NCBI RefSeq assembly: GCF_900099605.1
Contig: NZ_FNDK01000001.1
Span: 585,507-649,506, forward strand
From: Alteribacillus persepolensis
Lineage (GTDB): Bacteria; Bacillota; Bacilli; Bacillales; Marinococcaceae
Direction of reading: 5' to 3'
DNA: 64,000 nucleotides
The position numbers and the translations under genes were made by a program. This document shows, piece by piece, positions 54,297 through 63,767 of this stretch; position 1 is the stretch's first letter, and the number at the start of each line of letters is the position of its first letter. Below the pieces are notes generated by a model. That model searched no databases and was not told the DNA's origin. It saw only the letters and a list, made by a program, of their open reading frames with translations.

Positions 54297-55466
54297 TTAC
54301 TCAAGCATCTTTTTGACTTCGGCTACGTCTTTATCTCCACGTCCAGAAAGATTAACAACAATAATATCATTTTCACCTAACGCCGGCGCCAATTTCACTG
54401 TATGTGCCACTGCATGAGCACTTTCAAGTGCCGGTATAATCCCTTCCGTTTTCGATAACTCTTGAAATGCATCCAGCACTTGCTGTTTCGTTATGGTAAC
54501 GTATTCCGCTCGACCGGTTTGTTTTAAATAACTATGCTCTGGACCAACACCAGGGTAATCAAGTCCTGCCGCAATAGAATCAGTCGGAAGCGGGTTCCCT
54601 TCTTCATCCTGCAGACACAAACTTTGAAATCCGTGCAACACAGCAGGTTTTCCTTTAGTCAGCGTCGCTGCTTCGACTGGCTCTACCCCAATTAGACGTA
54701 CGCTTTCATCATTGACGTATGCCGAAAACGCCCCAATCGCATTGCTTCCCCCGCCTACACAAGCAACAACTGCGTCAGGCAGACGCCCTTCTCTTTCCAT
54801 CACCTGTCTCTTTGACTCTTCACTAATTACGGATTGAAAGTGATGAACAATTGTTGGATAAGGGTGCGGCCCAACCGCAGAACCTAAAAGATAGAAAGTT
54901 GATTCATAATTTTTTACTAAATCATTCAACGCTTCGTCCACTGCTGCTTTCAGCCGTCCGCCGCCAGTGGCAACAGAAACAACCTTCGCACCTAGAAGCT
55001 CCATGCGAAAGACATTCAGCTCCTGTCTTCTAACGTCCTCCGCTCCCATGTAAATCGTACATTCCATGTTCATCATCGCACAAGCTGTCGCCGTCGCTAC
55101 CCCGTGCTGCCCAGCACCAGTTTCAGCAATCACCCGATGTGCTCCCATTTTTTTAGCCAGGAGAATTTGGCCAACTGTATTATTAATTTTGTGAGCGCCC
55201 GTATGATTTAAATCTTCTCTTTTCAAATAAATTCGCGCTCCGCCTAACTTTTTGGTTAAACGTTCCGCATAAGTAAGTGGATTTTCTCTTCCTACATATT
55301 CTCGTAAATAGTATTGATACTCCTCTATAAAAGAAGGATCATCTTTATACGTATAAAATGCGTCTTCAAGGCGCTTGAGTACAGACTGCAATTGTTCGGG
55401 AACAAAAGAGCCGCCGAATTCTCCAAAATAGCCTGGCTTGTTTGGTTGAGTAAATTCTTGTGTCAT
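54297..55466 (-). CDS. trpB: Tryptophan synthase beta chain (orphan locus)
   Basis: The 389-residue TrpB has [13 protein letters not shown], the PLP lysine K93 in [20 protein letters not shown], and VGGGSNAIG. It is a TrpB1-type subunit. No trpA or other trp gene is adjacent; cimA lies 21 bp upstream. It may be a moved or duplicate trpB. Confidence 0.94.
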   Translation of the reverse strand: MTQEFTQPNKPGYFGEFGGSFVPEQLQSVLKRLEDAFYTYKDDPSFIEEYQYYLREYVGRENPLTYAERLTKKLGGARIYLKREDLNHTGAHKINNTVGQILLAKKMGAHRVIAETGAGQHGVATATACAMMNMECTIYMGAEDVRRQELNVFRMELLGAKVVSVATGGGRLKAAVDEALNDLVKNYESTFYLLGSAVGPHPYPTIVHHFQSVISEESKRQVMEREGRLPDAVVACVGGGSNAIGAFSAYVNDESVRLIGVEPVEAATLTKGKPAVLHGFQSLCLQDEEGNPLPTDSIAAGLDYPGVGPEHSYLKQTGRAEYVTITKQQVLDAFQELSKTEGIIPALESAHAVAHTVKLAPALGENDIIVVNLSGRGDKDVAEVKKMLE

Positions 55467-55487
55467 GTTTATTTCCCGCCCTTTTGA

Positions 55488-57119
55488 TTAGTGATTTTTT
55501 ACACCTGCATTAGGTATAGAAGCTATCGGCTCTGCACGTTTGAGCTGATGTTGCTGTTTCATAAAATAATACCGAATGCTGTCCACTAACGCATGCCAGC
55601 TGGCTTCAATGATATTTCCTGATACCCCGATTGTGCTCCATGTATCTTTTCCATCCGAAGACTCAATTAACACTCTGACTTTTGATGCTGTAGCCTCCGC
55701 TTCATCTAACACACGAACTTTATAATCCGACAAATACATCTCTTGGATAAGTGGATAGTATTCTCCAATCGTTTTACGCAAAGCATGGTCTAATGCATTG
55801 ACTGGTCCGTTCCCTTCTGCCGCTGTCATCACACTTTGGCCTTGAATATTAACTTTCACCACAGCTTCTGTCGTAAAATCCCCGTCTTTTTCTTTATGCG
55901 TAATAATTTTGAAATGATCAAGCTGAAAATAGTCGTGATCTTCTCCCATGCCGTTGCGAATCAGCAGCTCAAACGACGCTTCTGCTGCCTCATACTGATA
56001 TCCTTTGTGCTCCATTGCTTTCATTTTTTCGATCGTTTCTTTCACTGCTGGGTCTTTCTTATCAAGAGAAAGGCCTAGTTCTTCTGCTTTAAATAACAAG
56101 TTGCTTTGACCTGCTAATTCAGAGACAAGCACACGCCGTTCATTGCCTATTTGTTCAGGCTCAATATGCTCGTAGGTTTCAGGATGTTTCAGCACAGCAC
56201 TAACATGCATCCCGCCTTTATGCGCAAATGCACTCTTCCCGGTAAATGGCTGACTGTTCGGTGGAATTTGGTTCGCCAATTCGTGAATATATTTGGACGC
56301 TTCTGTTAATTGTTTTAATTGATTGTCTGTTACACATTGTATCCCCATTTTCAACTGCAAATTAGGAATTACAGAAATCAGATTGGCATTACCGCAGCGT
56401 TCACCATAACCATTGATGGTACCTTGTATATGTACTGCACCTGCATTGACAGCTTCTAGCGTATTTGCCACTCCAAGTTCCCCGTCATTATGGCAGTGAA
56501 TACCGACTTCAATTGTAACATGCTTTTTTACTTCCTTTACAATCGAAGCAATTTCACCAGGCAATGAGCCGCCATTTGTATCACATAACGCTACACAGTC
56601 AGCTCCGGCTTCTTCCGCCGCTTTAATCGTCTCTATGGCATATCTGGCATTATGTTTATAGCCGTCAAAAAAATGTTCTGCATCAAAAATGACTTCTATT
56701 CCGTTCTCTTTTAGAAAATAGACAGAATCATAAATCATGTTGACGTTTTCTTCTAGTGTTGTCTGAAGTGCTTCTGTTACATGAAAGTCCCATGTTTTTC
56801 CAAAAATTGCCGCTGCCTTTACACCGCTGTCTAGAATACGCTGCAAGTTAGGGTCATTTTCGGCTTTAAAATCAGGTCTTCGTGTACTTCCAAATGCTGT
56901 AATGACAGCTTGCTGCAACGATAAGTCTTTGGCACGTTCAAAAAAATTCATATCTTTTGGGTTGCTTCCCGGCCAACCGCCTTCAATATAATGAACACCC
57001 ATCTGGTCTAGCTTTTCGGCGATTTTCAATTTATCATCAACTGAAAGGCTGATCCCCTCTCCTTGTGTTCCATCACGTAATGTTGTATCATACAACTTCA
57101 CTTGCGCTGCCACTGCCAT
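55488..57119 (-). CDS. cimA: (R)-citramalate synthase
   Basis: The 543-residue enzyme has [36 protein letters not shown] and a C-terminal LeuA dimerisation/regulatory domain. The GGWPGSNP and length distinguish CimA from isopropylmalate and homocitrate synthases. It makes citramalate from pyruvate and acetyl-CoA, a threonine-free route to isoleucine. GGGGGA lies close to ATG 57119; a GTG two codons on (57113) fits the spacing better. Confidence 0.9.
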   Translation of the reverse strand: MAVAAQVKLYDTTLRDGTQGEGISLSVDDKLKIAEKLDQMGVHYIEGGWPGSNPKDMNFFERAKDLSLQQAVITAFGSTRRPDFKAENDPNLQRILDSGVKAAAIFGKTWDFHVTEALQTTLEENVNMIYDSVYFLKENGIEVIFDAEHFFDGYKHNARYAIETIKAAEEAGADCVALCDTNGGSLPGEIASIVKEVKKHVTIEVGIHCHNDGELGVANTLEAVNAGAVHIQGTINGYGERCGNANLISVIPNLQLKMGIQCVTDNQLKQLTEASKYIHELANQIPPNSQPFTGKSAFAHKGGMHVSAVLKHPETYEHIEPEQIGNERRVLVSELAGQSNLLFKAEELGLSLDKKDPAVKETIEKMKAMEHKGYQYEAAEASFELLIRNGMGEDHDYFQLDHFKIITHKEKDGDFTTEAVVKVNIQGQSVMTAAEGNGPVNALDHALRKTIGEYYPLIQEMYLSDYKVRVLDEAEATASKVRVLIESSDGKDTWSTIGVSGNIIEASWHALVDSIRYYFMKQQHQLKRAEPIASIPNAGVKNH

Positions 57120-57267
57120 TCCCCCACTTTACGTTCTGTAATTTCTATTATTTATTGTCTATTATCACACAACATACTACTCTGTTCGTTTAAAATGATG
57201 ACACATAGTATAGCACATGAAAACACATTTGACCACTGTACATAGACACGGCTATTCGTTCTATACC

Positions 57268-58089
57268 TCATTGTATCAGGCGTTGCACGTGCATGGCTAT
57301 ATAAATGGATTCGCTTTTTGGTATCAATACATGATAACGCTTTTTTACATCGGCTAAAGCAGTTCTAATCACATCTAGAGTATCCGGGTAGTTGTCTTCA
57401 AACAAAGCAACAAGATCGCTTGGAGGTTTACGGAGGCTTTCTTTTCTCATCGCTGCGCGTATGCTAACACGCACATGTTGAATAAGCCCTTCATAGGCCA
57501 TGGATTGTTTTTGAAACTCAGTTTGCAGTTTTTCTTCCATTGTTTGAACAAGATGCTTTACAGCTTCGGTTTCATCTTTGATTGCTTGTGGATCGACATC
57601 GATTTCGGCACAAGCATACAAATGTATCGCCAAAAACCCTACTTCTTCGGCTGGAACATCTTTATCGATAAATGTTTCGATTTTTTCGGCGGCTTTTTGT
57701 GCAAGCTCGTATACTTCCGGATAAAGTGTACGGATTTCATGCAATAAATGATTTTGAATTCTCTTTCCCTGTTTCAATCGCGTCATTGCATGCACAACAT
57801 GATCAAAAAACAGCGCATAGGAAGCATCATCAAACTGTTTATTATGATCAGACGCAAGCCATGACATCAATTCTTGCACAAAATGTGTGTCTTCTTCATC
57901 AGTTACCGTCAGCAATTCAGCAAACGAGGAGCCGCTCTGCTTATCTCCAAAAAGCTTTTCCACCTTTTCGATATTAATCACGTCATTTTTCTTTTTTTGA
58001 AAAGCCACACCAGGACCAATTGCCACTTTTTCTTCTTGATTATCCATGACAATTGCCGCATTATGATTTAAGACTTTTTTTATAATCAT
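57268..58089 (-). CDS. BglG/LicT-family transcription antiterminator (PRD regulator)
   Basis: The 273-residue protein has an RNA-binding domain (about 1-55, KKVLNHNAAIV and GPGVAFQKKKND) and two PRD domains with the four conserved histidines visible in FFDHVVHAM, QNHLLHEIR, FLAIHLYA and YIAMHVQRL. Such proteins bind an RNA antiterminator upstream of PTS genes and respond to phosphorylation. ATG 58089 follows GGTGGAG. The target operon is not evident in this window. Confidence 0.9.
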   Translation of the reverse strand: MIIKKVLNHNAAIVMDNQEEKVAIGPGVAFQKKKNDVINIEKVEKLFGDKQSGSSFAELLTVTDEEDTHFVQELMSWLASDHNKQFDDASYALFFDHVVHAMTRLKQGKRIQNHLLHEIRTLYPEVYELAQKAAEKIETFIDKDVPAEEVGFLAIHLYACAEIDVDPQAIKDETEAVKHLVQTMEEKLQTEFQKQSMAYEGLIQHVRVSIRAAMRKESLRKPPSDLVALFEDNYPDTLDVIRTALADVKKRYHVLIPKSESIYIAMHVQRLIQ

Positions 58090-58161
58090 GCCGTCTCTCC
58101 ACCATTCGTAAATCAGCTGTTCATCATTCATATTGTAATGAAAACTGCTCGTTTTGTGAAG

Positions 58162-58206
58162 AAAAAAGCTGCAAGTGTTTGCCCTATTTCAAAAACACTT
58201 GCAGCT
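58162..58206 (-). terminator. Terminator between EIIA and the PRD antiterminator gene
   Basis: AGCTGCAAGTGTTT and AAACACTTGCAGCT form a perfect 14-pair stem with a T6 run on the minus strand. Confidence 0.87.
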
Positions 58207-58218
58207 CCTGTGTGGTGG

Positions 58219-58725
58219 CTATTTTTTAGAGACAACTGTAACGGTACACATTTCTGTTTCGCCAGCTGTTACGTCTTGCACCTCTTTGTTAGTGATGTTC
58301 TCAATTTGATCGCCTTCTGTGAAAACGACCGGAGTAACGGTGCTTTTTGCTTGACTTTTAACATCTTCTAAAGAAAACTCGATAAGCACGTCTCCTTGAT
58401 TTACTTTATCTCCTTCTTTCACGTGCTCTGTAAACCCTTCTCCGTTCATTGATACGGTTTCTAAACCAATGTGAACCAAAATATCTAAACCTTCCTCAGA
58501 TTTAATGCCAACAGCATGTTTTGTCGGAAAAACTTGTACCACTTTTCCTTGTACGGGCGAAACAATTTTCCCTTCCGAAGGTTCGACAGCAAAGCCATCT
58601 CCCATCATTTTCTCTGAAAACGTTGGATCAGGCACATCGCGTAAATCAACATATTTCCCGGTAGCCGGCGTGAGAACGTTCACTTCTTTATGTTCTTGTT
58701 TATTACCAAATAGCTTTTTTAGCAT
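58219..58725 (-). CDS. PTS glucose-type EIIA component
   Basis: The 168-residue protein is a free-standing EIIA(Glc): VSPVQGKVV, H70 in PTKHAVG and phospho-acceptor H85 in DILVHIGLETVSMNG, spaced 15 apart as in the E. coli protein. ATG 58725 follows AGAGGTG. No EIIB or EIIC is adjacent, so it must serve permeases encoded elsewhere. Confidence 0.93.
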   Translation of the reverse strand: MLKKLFGNKQEHKEVNVLTPATGKYVDLRDVPDPTFSEKMMGDGFAVEPSEGKIVSPVQGKVVQVFPTKHAVGIKSEEGLDILVHIGLETVSMNGEGFTEHVKEGDKVNQGDVLIEFSLEDVKSQAKSTVTPVVFTEGDQIENITNKEVQDVTAGETEMCTVTVVSKK

Positions 58726-58811
58726 TTGTTTCACCTCTTCTTCATATATTGCCGAAAACAGTCGTTTTCAAACACGTGGATATCGTAATATACATTACTC
58801 TTTCCTCTCAA

Positions 58812-59492
58812 CTAATTTGTACATTTTTGTTTTACAAACATATACCGATACCCCCAAAGCACCAATAACACCCAAACAACACCAATCATATATCCGCTGA
58901 GCACATCGCTGGCATAGTGAACACCTAAATACACTCTGCTTACACCAATACCAGCAATCACTAGTCCAAAAAACAACGCAGTGACCACTTTTAGCGAAAG
59001 CGCTCTGATCATATGGGACAACAAGACAGCGGTCATACCATACAATGTTACTGCATTCATCGCATGTCCACTTGGGAAACTAAATCCCGATACCTCAATT
59101 AACTGATTGGAGGCAGGCCGTTCTCTTTCATAAAATGCTTTCAGCAAGTAATTGCAAAGTCCTCCTCCGCTGACGGAGACAATTAAGAACAGGCCTTCCC
59201 GTATCTTGCGAAAAGCAAAAAACACCATGCTTATAACAGCTGTTAATATGGTTGTGAATGGAACAGATGCTAAAGACGTCACAAAAGAAAAAAGAGATGT
59301 TAAAAAACCTGTCTGCACTGTAAGCGAATAGTCTCTTACTCGTTTATCCAGAGGAGTGAGCTCATATACTTGTATGTAGCGGGCAGCTTCTAAAAAAATA
59401 TGTAAAGCGCCTGTGATAACTAACACAAATATAATATTCCTTATAGCTTTCCTTTTTGTCATGACTAGTAATCCGTCCCCCTTTATTTGCAT
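58812..59492 (-). CDS. PAP2-family lipid phosphatase
   Basis: The 226-residue membrane protein has the three PAP2 motifs: KAFYERERP, FPSGHAMN and SRVYLGVHYASD. Likely acts on undecaprenyl pyrophosphate or phosphatidyl phosphates at the outer membrane face. ATG 59492 with AGAGGAGGT; a frame open to 59663 has no such site. Confidence 0.92.
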   Translation of the reverse strand: MQIKGDGLLVMTKRKAIRNIIFVLVITGALHIFLEAARYIQVYELTPLDKRVRDYSLTVQTGFLTSLFSFVTSLASVPFTTILTAVISMVFFAFRKIREGLFLIVSVSGGGLCNYLLKAFYERERPASNQLIEVSGFSFPSGHAMNAVTLYGMTAVLLSHMIRALSLKVVTALFFGLVIAGIGVSRVYLGVHYASDVLSGYMIGVVWVLLVLWGYRYMFVKQKCTN

Positions 59493-59813
59493 TTGACCTC
59501 CTCTTTTATTTTCACACACGTGCGGATGTGGTGTTAACCATTTTCCTTGCCGTTTGATCAAAACTAAAAAAACAGCTGATATAAAAAATGGCTGGGTTAA
59601 AACCAAATATTGTTCCATCGTTGGTTGAATACAAAGCAGCTGTGTTAGACAAGACGCGCACAAACCTAAAACGTAGAAATAAAGAAAGAAAACCAGGTTA
59701 GTGCCAAGCCTTTACATACAGGCGACAGCCTAGTTACACTTATACTGATTTCCTCAAAATGTGAACGACGTCAATCATGCATCCGCGCTGAAATGTTAAA
59801 CTTTTGTATCAGC
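59493..59813. other. Intergenic interval upstream of the PAP2 gene
   Basis: About 320 bases without a supported gene. It should hold the PAP2 promoter, which I could not identify. A short inverted repeat near 59700-59735 has no T-run. Confidence 0.4.
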
Positions 59814-59846
59814 ATAAATAAGGACTGCCAGTAACGACAGTCCTTA
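59814..59846 (-). terminator. Terminator-like hairpin after the YjcZ-type gene
   Basis: AAGGACTG-n9-CAGTCCTT followed by ATTTATG on the minus strand, nine bases past the stop at 59855. Modest T content. Confidence 0.6.
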
Positions 59847-59854
59847 AACGAATA

Positions 59855-59956
59855 TTAATAGCCTCCATAACCCCAAGCTGCTCCAACGATCACTAACAAA
59901 ATGAACAGCACAACAATTAACGCAAAACCGCCTCCGTATCCATATCCTCCGGACAT
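59855..59956 (-). CDS. YjcZ-family sporulation membrane protein, 33 residues
   Basis: A Gly/Tyr-rich N-terminus ([10 protein letters not shown]), a single hydrophobic helix and a GYGGY end, the standard composition of YjcZ-like sporulation peptides. AGGGGG precedes the ATG. A CATATAGTA at 59988-59996 on the minus strand matches the sigma-K -10 (CATANNNTA) but the -35 spacing is off. Function in the spore coat or membrane is unknown. Confidence 0.85.
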   Translation of the reverse strand: MSGGYGYGGGFALIVVLFILLVIVGAAWGYGGY

Positions 59957-60295
59957 TCGTTTTTCCCCCTTTTTGCATTTTCAAGATTACTATATGTATT
60001 GGTCTAGAAATGTGACAGGGCAGATATGGAAAAGTTTCTGCTCTTTTTGCAATCTGTAACGACAACAGCCTCACCGCTTTTATCACAGCAGTTTTTTTAT
60101 GTATATGCAGGCAGCTGCAGCATTGATTTGTTTTAAAAGTAAGTATTTAAACATTCTTACTGGCAGTTCTGCATTTCTTCCATGAAGTGGAACATTTAAA
60201 ATGACAATCAAAATATATATTTTCCTGCCTTCCGAGAAAAGTTATTCTGCAGAGCTTTTATACAAACAGCACAAGCCAAAAGTCTGCTTCATCAA
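59957..60295. other. Intergenic interval between YjcZ-type gene and repeat copy C
   Basis: About 340 bases. Apart from the sigma-K-like -10 noted for the YjcZ-type gene I see only short inverted repeats (near 60135-60160) and no gene. Confidence 0.4.
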
Positions 60296-60424
60296 GTCCG
60301 CGGAACACAGGATATATGGACGCAGCCATATTAGAAATGGCAAAAATAAACAAATAACCTGAACGAATGATAAAGATTCGTCCAGATTATTCTGCGGCTG
60401 CTATACGTCTGTATCAGCTTTTTT
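60296..60424 (-). repeat. Dispersed hairpin element, copy C (downstream of asnO)
   Basis: More diverged than copies A and B but colinear: on the minus strand AAAAAAGCTGATACA at the asnO stop, then GTATAG, a hairpin AATAAtCTGgACGAAT / ATTCGTtCAGgTTATT, TTATTTGTTTATTTTTG, then TGTTCCGCGGAC. The stem bases differ from A and B while pairing is kept. Confidence 0.62.
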
Positions 60425-62255
60425 ACCTAATTTGAACGTTGTATGCTGTCAGCCAGTAATGAACCTGCCATAAATAAGCGAGCAGCTGTGGACCTGTCAT
60501 TAACTGGCCAAACCAAGGAACTTGAAAAGAATCACCTTTCGACTCAACGAGCTTCTTTAATTCATTTCGGTCCAGGATGTCATATAACGGGGTGTCTTTT
60601 TGAGCTAATACGTTTTCCATACGCTCGGTCATTAATTGTGTATACGTTGGATGATGTGTTTTTGGATATGGGTTTTTCTTGCGATACAGCACGTCTGCTG
60701 GCACCACTCCTTCTAGAGCTTTTCGCAAAATCCCTTTCTCCTGCCCTCCCCACCGCTTCCATTCAGCTGGCACATTCCATACATACTCTACCAGCTCATG
60801 GTCTGCAAATGGCACCCGAACTTCCAAACTAGCGCGCATACTCATTCTGTCTTTTCGTTCTAAAAGGGTTGCCATAAACCAATGCATATTAAGATATAAC
60901 ATTTCTTTATGACGCTGTTCTGTTTCATTATCGTTTTTTCCATACGGGGTGTTGGCAATCGTCTCTTGATACCGCTTTTTGGCATACTCTTCTAAATGAA
61001 GGTTTTTGCGATATTTATCATGCAGAAGCTGCTGGCGCCGGCTGAGTGAAAATATCCATGGAAAACTGTCTTTTTGCAATAAATGAGTCTTATAAAACCA
61101 AGGATAACCGCCAAATATCTCGTCAGCGCACTCACCAGATAATGAAACCACCGTCTTCTTTTTGATTTTTTTACAAAACCATAGCAATGAGGAATCAATA
61201 TCTGCCATGCCCGGCAAATCTCTGGCCAGCACTGCTTCTTCTAGCATATCCGCTAATGTTTCCACTTTTATGCGTTCATCATGATGCGTTGTTTGACAAG
61301 CTTGTATCATTTTGTGAATATACGCTTGGTCACTATCCGGCTGATAATCATTTGATGTGAAGTATTGTTCATTACCTTCATAGTCAATTGAATAGGTGGG
61401 CAAATTGTCACCATATTCTTTGGATGCAATAGCCGTTAACGCACTTGAATCTAATCCACCTGATAAAAACGTACTAATGGGTTTATCTGAGATAAGCTGC
61501 CGCTTGGCTGCTTGATATAGCTTTTCTCGTATTGATTCTGCCGTTTCTTCTAATGTATGGCCATGTTGGACGCTCTCCACGTTCCAATACCGGCGTATTT
61601 TCACACCTCTTTTTGAGACCATCATCACATGAGCAGGCTCTAATTCCTTTATACCATCATATATGCCGTGCCCTGGCGTACGAGAAGGACCCAGACTGAA
61701 TAACTCGAGCAGACCTTCTTCTTTTACGACAGGCTGAACGCTTCTGTGTGCAAGTAATGCTTTGATTTCCGAGCCAAATAAAAAACCATCTTTCGCTTCG
61801 GTATAAAACAATGGTTTTACCCCTAAACGATCTCGGGCCAAAAACAGCTTTTCCTTTTTTTCATCCCACACGGCAAAAGCAAAAATGCCGTTCATCTTTT
61901 CGACACAGCTTTCTTTCCATTCCATGTATGCTGTTAAAACAACCTCTGTGTCAGAGTGAGAAGAAAACGAATAACCTCTTCTTTGCAGCTCCGAGCGTAA
62001 TGGTTGTGTATTATACAGTTCTCCATTGTACACAAGCACATAGCGATGTCGCTTATGCGTTTTGACCATAGGCTGAGTGCCGCCTTCTGGGTCAATGACA
62101 ATTAATCGCGTGTGCCCCAAAATAATGTGGCGGCCGCTATACGTATTTTGTTGATCAGGTCCGCGCTGATACAACGTTTTGACCATTCGATTAATCTCAT
62201 ACTGCTCTTCTTTCATGTTTTTATGAAACTGCAGCCATCCCGTAATCCCGCACAT
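60423..62255 (-). CDS. asnO: Asparagine synthetase (glutamine-hydrolysing), AsnO type
   Basis: The 610-residue enzyme has the N-terminal nucleophile Cys2 (MCGITGW), glutaminase motifs RGPDQQ and YNGELYN, and the synthetase P-loop STFLSGGLDSSA with SLSGECADEIFGGYPWF. Length and sequence resemble B. subtilis AsnO (YisO), the sporulation-linked form. ATG 62255 follows AGAGGGG. Confidence 0.92.
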   Translation of the reverse strand: MCGITGWLQFHKNMKEEQYEINRMVKTLYQRGPDQQNTYSGRHIILGHTRLIVIDPEGGTQPMVKTHKRHRYVLVYNGELYNTQPLRSELQRRGYSFSSHSDTEVVLTAYMEWKESCVEKMNGIFAFAVWDEKKEKLFLARDRLGVKPLFYTEAKDGFLFGSEIKALLAHRSVQPVVKEEGLLELFSLGPSRTPGHGIYDGIKELEPAHVMMVSKRGVKIRRYWNVESVQHGHTLEETAESIREKLYQAAKRQLISDKPISTFLSGGLDSSALTAIASKEYGDNLPTYSIDYEGNEQYFTSNDYQPDSDQAYIHKMIQACQTTHHDERIKVETLADMLEEAVLARDLPGMADIDSSLLWFCKKIKKKTVVSLSGECADEIFGGYPWFYKTHLLQKDSFPWIFSLSRRQQLLHDKYRKNLHLEEYAKKRYQETIANTPYGKNDNETEQRHKEMLYLNMHWFMATLLERKDRMSMRASLEVRVPFADHELVEYVWNVPAEWKRWGGQEKGILRKALEGVVPADVLYRKKNPYPKTHHPTYTQLMTERMENVLAQKDTPLYDILDRNELKKLVESKGDSFQVPWFGQLMTGPQLLAYLWQVHYWLTAYNVQIR

Positions 62256-62332
62256 GCACAACCCCTCTTTCCCAACGTGAATAATGTAGCATACTAATCT
62301 ATGCTATTCACCAAAAGGGGAAATGTGCCTAT

Positions 62333-63187
62333 TCACGTTTTTGCATACCTTTTTAAAATACGGTCCACTGCCCCGCCATAACTTTCACCAAACATATTTA
62401 AATGTACCAGTAAATAATACAGCTGATAGAGCGGCTTTCGGTCCTTAAACAATGCGTCTATTGGTTTGATTTCCTCATACGCGTGGAAAACAGCAGACGT
62501 AAACCCTCCAAACAATTGCATAAATGCTAATTCAAATTCATGATCTCCATAAAATACAGCCGGATCAATCAAACACGGCACTCCATTTTCACCACTTATC
62601 CAATTTCCTCCCCACAAGTCACCGTGCAATTTCACCGGGTGGCGGTGGTCAGGAATATAATCATGCAAATGATCAAGCAGCGAGTACGCCTTTTTTTCGC
62701 GTTTTAACGGCAGACGTCCTAATGATTTAGCCAGCTCTATTTGCGGCTTCAAACGTTTGTCACGAAGAAACCGGGTCCATGAACCTTCCCATCCATTCAC
62801 CTGAGGAAGCTCCCCAATGAAGTTATCTTCTTCTAATCCAAAAAACGTTCCTTTCGTGTCATGCAGTTGCGCAATGCCACGGCCTAATTCTTCTTCTGTC
62901 TGCGGTGCAGCACTTCCACGGACTGCCTCCATCACAATCCACGTGTCTCCCCATCCATACACAGCAGGAACTTTTAACAGACGTTCTTCTCCTAAAAAAC
63001 AGAGTCCAGCAGCTTCTTGACGAAAAAAATCACGAGGAGCTTCATCGTGATGTTTAACAAAATATACATGTTTTTTTGTATGTACGAGATACGCTGCGCT
63101 GATATCTCCTCCTGCTACTGGCTCAACTTGGCCAATCTCTTCATGAATTTCTGCTTGGCGGAAAATTTCTTCTATTACTGCATTCAT
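62333..63187 (-). CDS. Fructosamine/ribulosamine kinase family protein
   Basis: The 284-residue protein has the aminoglycoside-kinase-like fold of the FN3K family: GGDISAAYLV, KLHGDLWGGNW and DPAVFYGDHEFELA with catalytic Asp residues. Bacterial members phosphorylate sugars bound to protein amines so that they detach. The ATG overlaps the phosphatase stop by four bases (ATGA). Confidence 0.9.
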   Translation of the reverse strand: MNAVIEEIFRQAEIHEEIGQVEPVAGGDISAAYLVHTKKHVYFVKHHDEAPRDFFRQEAAGLCFLGEERLLKVPAVYGWGDTWIVMEAVRGSAAPQTEEELGRGIAQLHDTKGTFFGLEEDNFIGELPQVNGWEGSWTRFLRDKRLKPQIELAKSLGRLPLKREKKAYSLLDHLHDYIPDHRHPVKLHGDLWGGNWISGENGVPCLIDPAVFYGDHEFELAFMQLFGGFTSAVFHAYEEIKPIDALFKDRKPLYQLYYLLVHLNMFGESYGGAVDRILKRYAKT

Positions 63188-63660
63188 AGGCTTTCTCTTC
63201 TTTGGATCCATTGTAAGAGATGGTCACAGCTCGTTTCGACCATATCATATACTTCATTAAAGTTCCCAGTAAAATAAGGATCTGGCACATCTTCTCCTCG
63301 TAAATTTGGGTGAAAATCAAGCAGCTTGCCAATAAATGCAGAAGACGAAGTGTTTGCAAACAGCTGCTTTATATCACGTTGATTTGCTTTATCCATTGCA
63401 ATGATATATGCAAAATGGGTATTATCTTCTTCTGTTAAAAGCCGTGCTTTCAATCCTTCACAGGGTATGTTCTTTTCTTTTAATAACTGTTGCGTTCCTT
63501 CGTGAGGGGCCTTTCCAATATGCCAATGCCCCGTTCCAGCTGAATCAGCCACAATCACATCTTCTAAGCCATCCTCTTTGACTTTTTGCCGAAATACTGC
63601 TTCAGCCATCGGCGAACGGCAAATGTTTCCTAAACATACAAACAACACGTTTATTGTCAT
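63184..63660 (-). CDS. Low-molecular-weight protein-tyrosine-phosphatase family protein
   Basis: The 158-residue protein has the active-site loop C9-LGNICRS near the N-terminus and the acid loop VPDPYFTG near the C-terminus. AAAGGAGGT precedes ATG 63660; the frame to 63747 is longer but unsupported. In the same operon and coupled with the FN3K-like kinase, which suggests a role on sugar-phosphate adducts rather than on phosphotyrosine; that is inference. Confidence 0.92.
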   Translation of the reverse strand: MTINVLFVCLGNICRSPMAEAVFRQKVKEDGLEDVIVADSAGTGHWHIGKAPHEGTQQLLKEKNIPCEGLKARLLTEEDNTHFAYIIAMDKANQRDIKQLFANTSSSAFIGKLLDFHPNLRGEDVPDPYFTGNFNEVYDMVETSCDHLLQWIQRRESL

Positions 63661-63767
63661 AGACCTTTCTACCTCCTTTTGTTCATTATACGTTGCCGAT
63701 AATTTTCCGACAAGGTTCGACTGTCCGGCTGTTCTATTTTTAAACACTTGCCCACCGCCAAATATAA

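Noticed and set aside
57120..57267. Possible T-box or leader control of cimA
   Set aside because: The upstream region has no T-box motif (TGGNACCGCG) or terminator hairpin.
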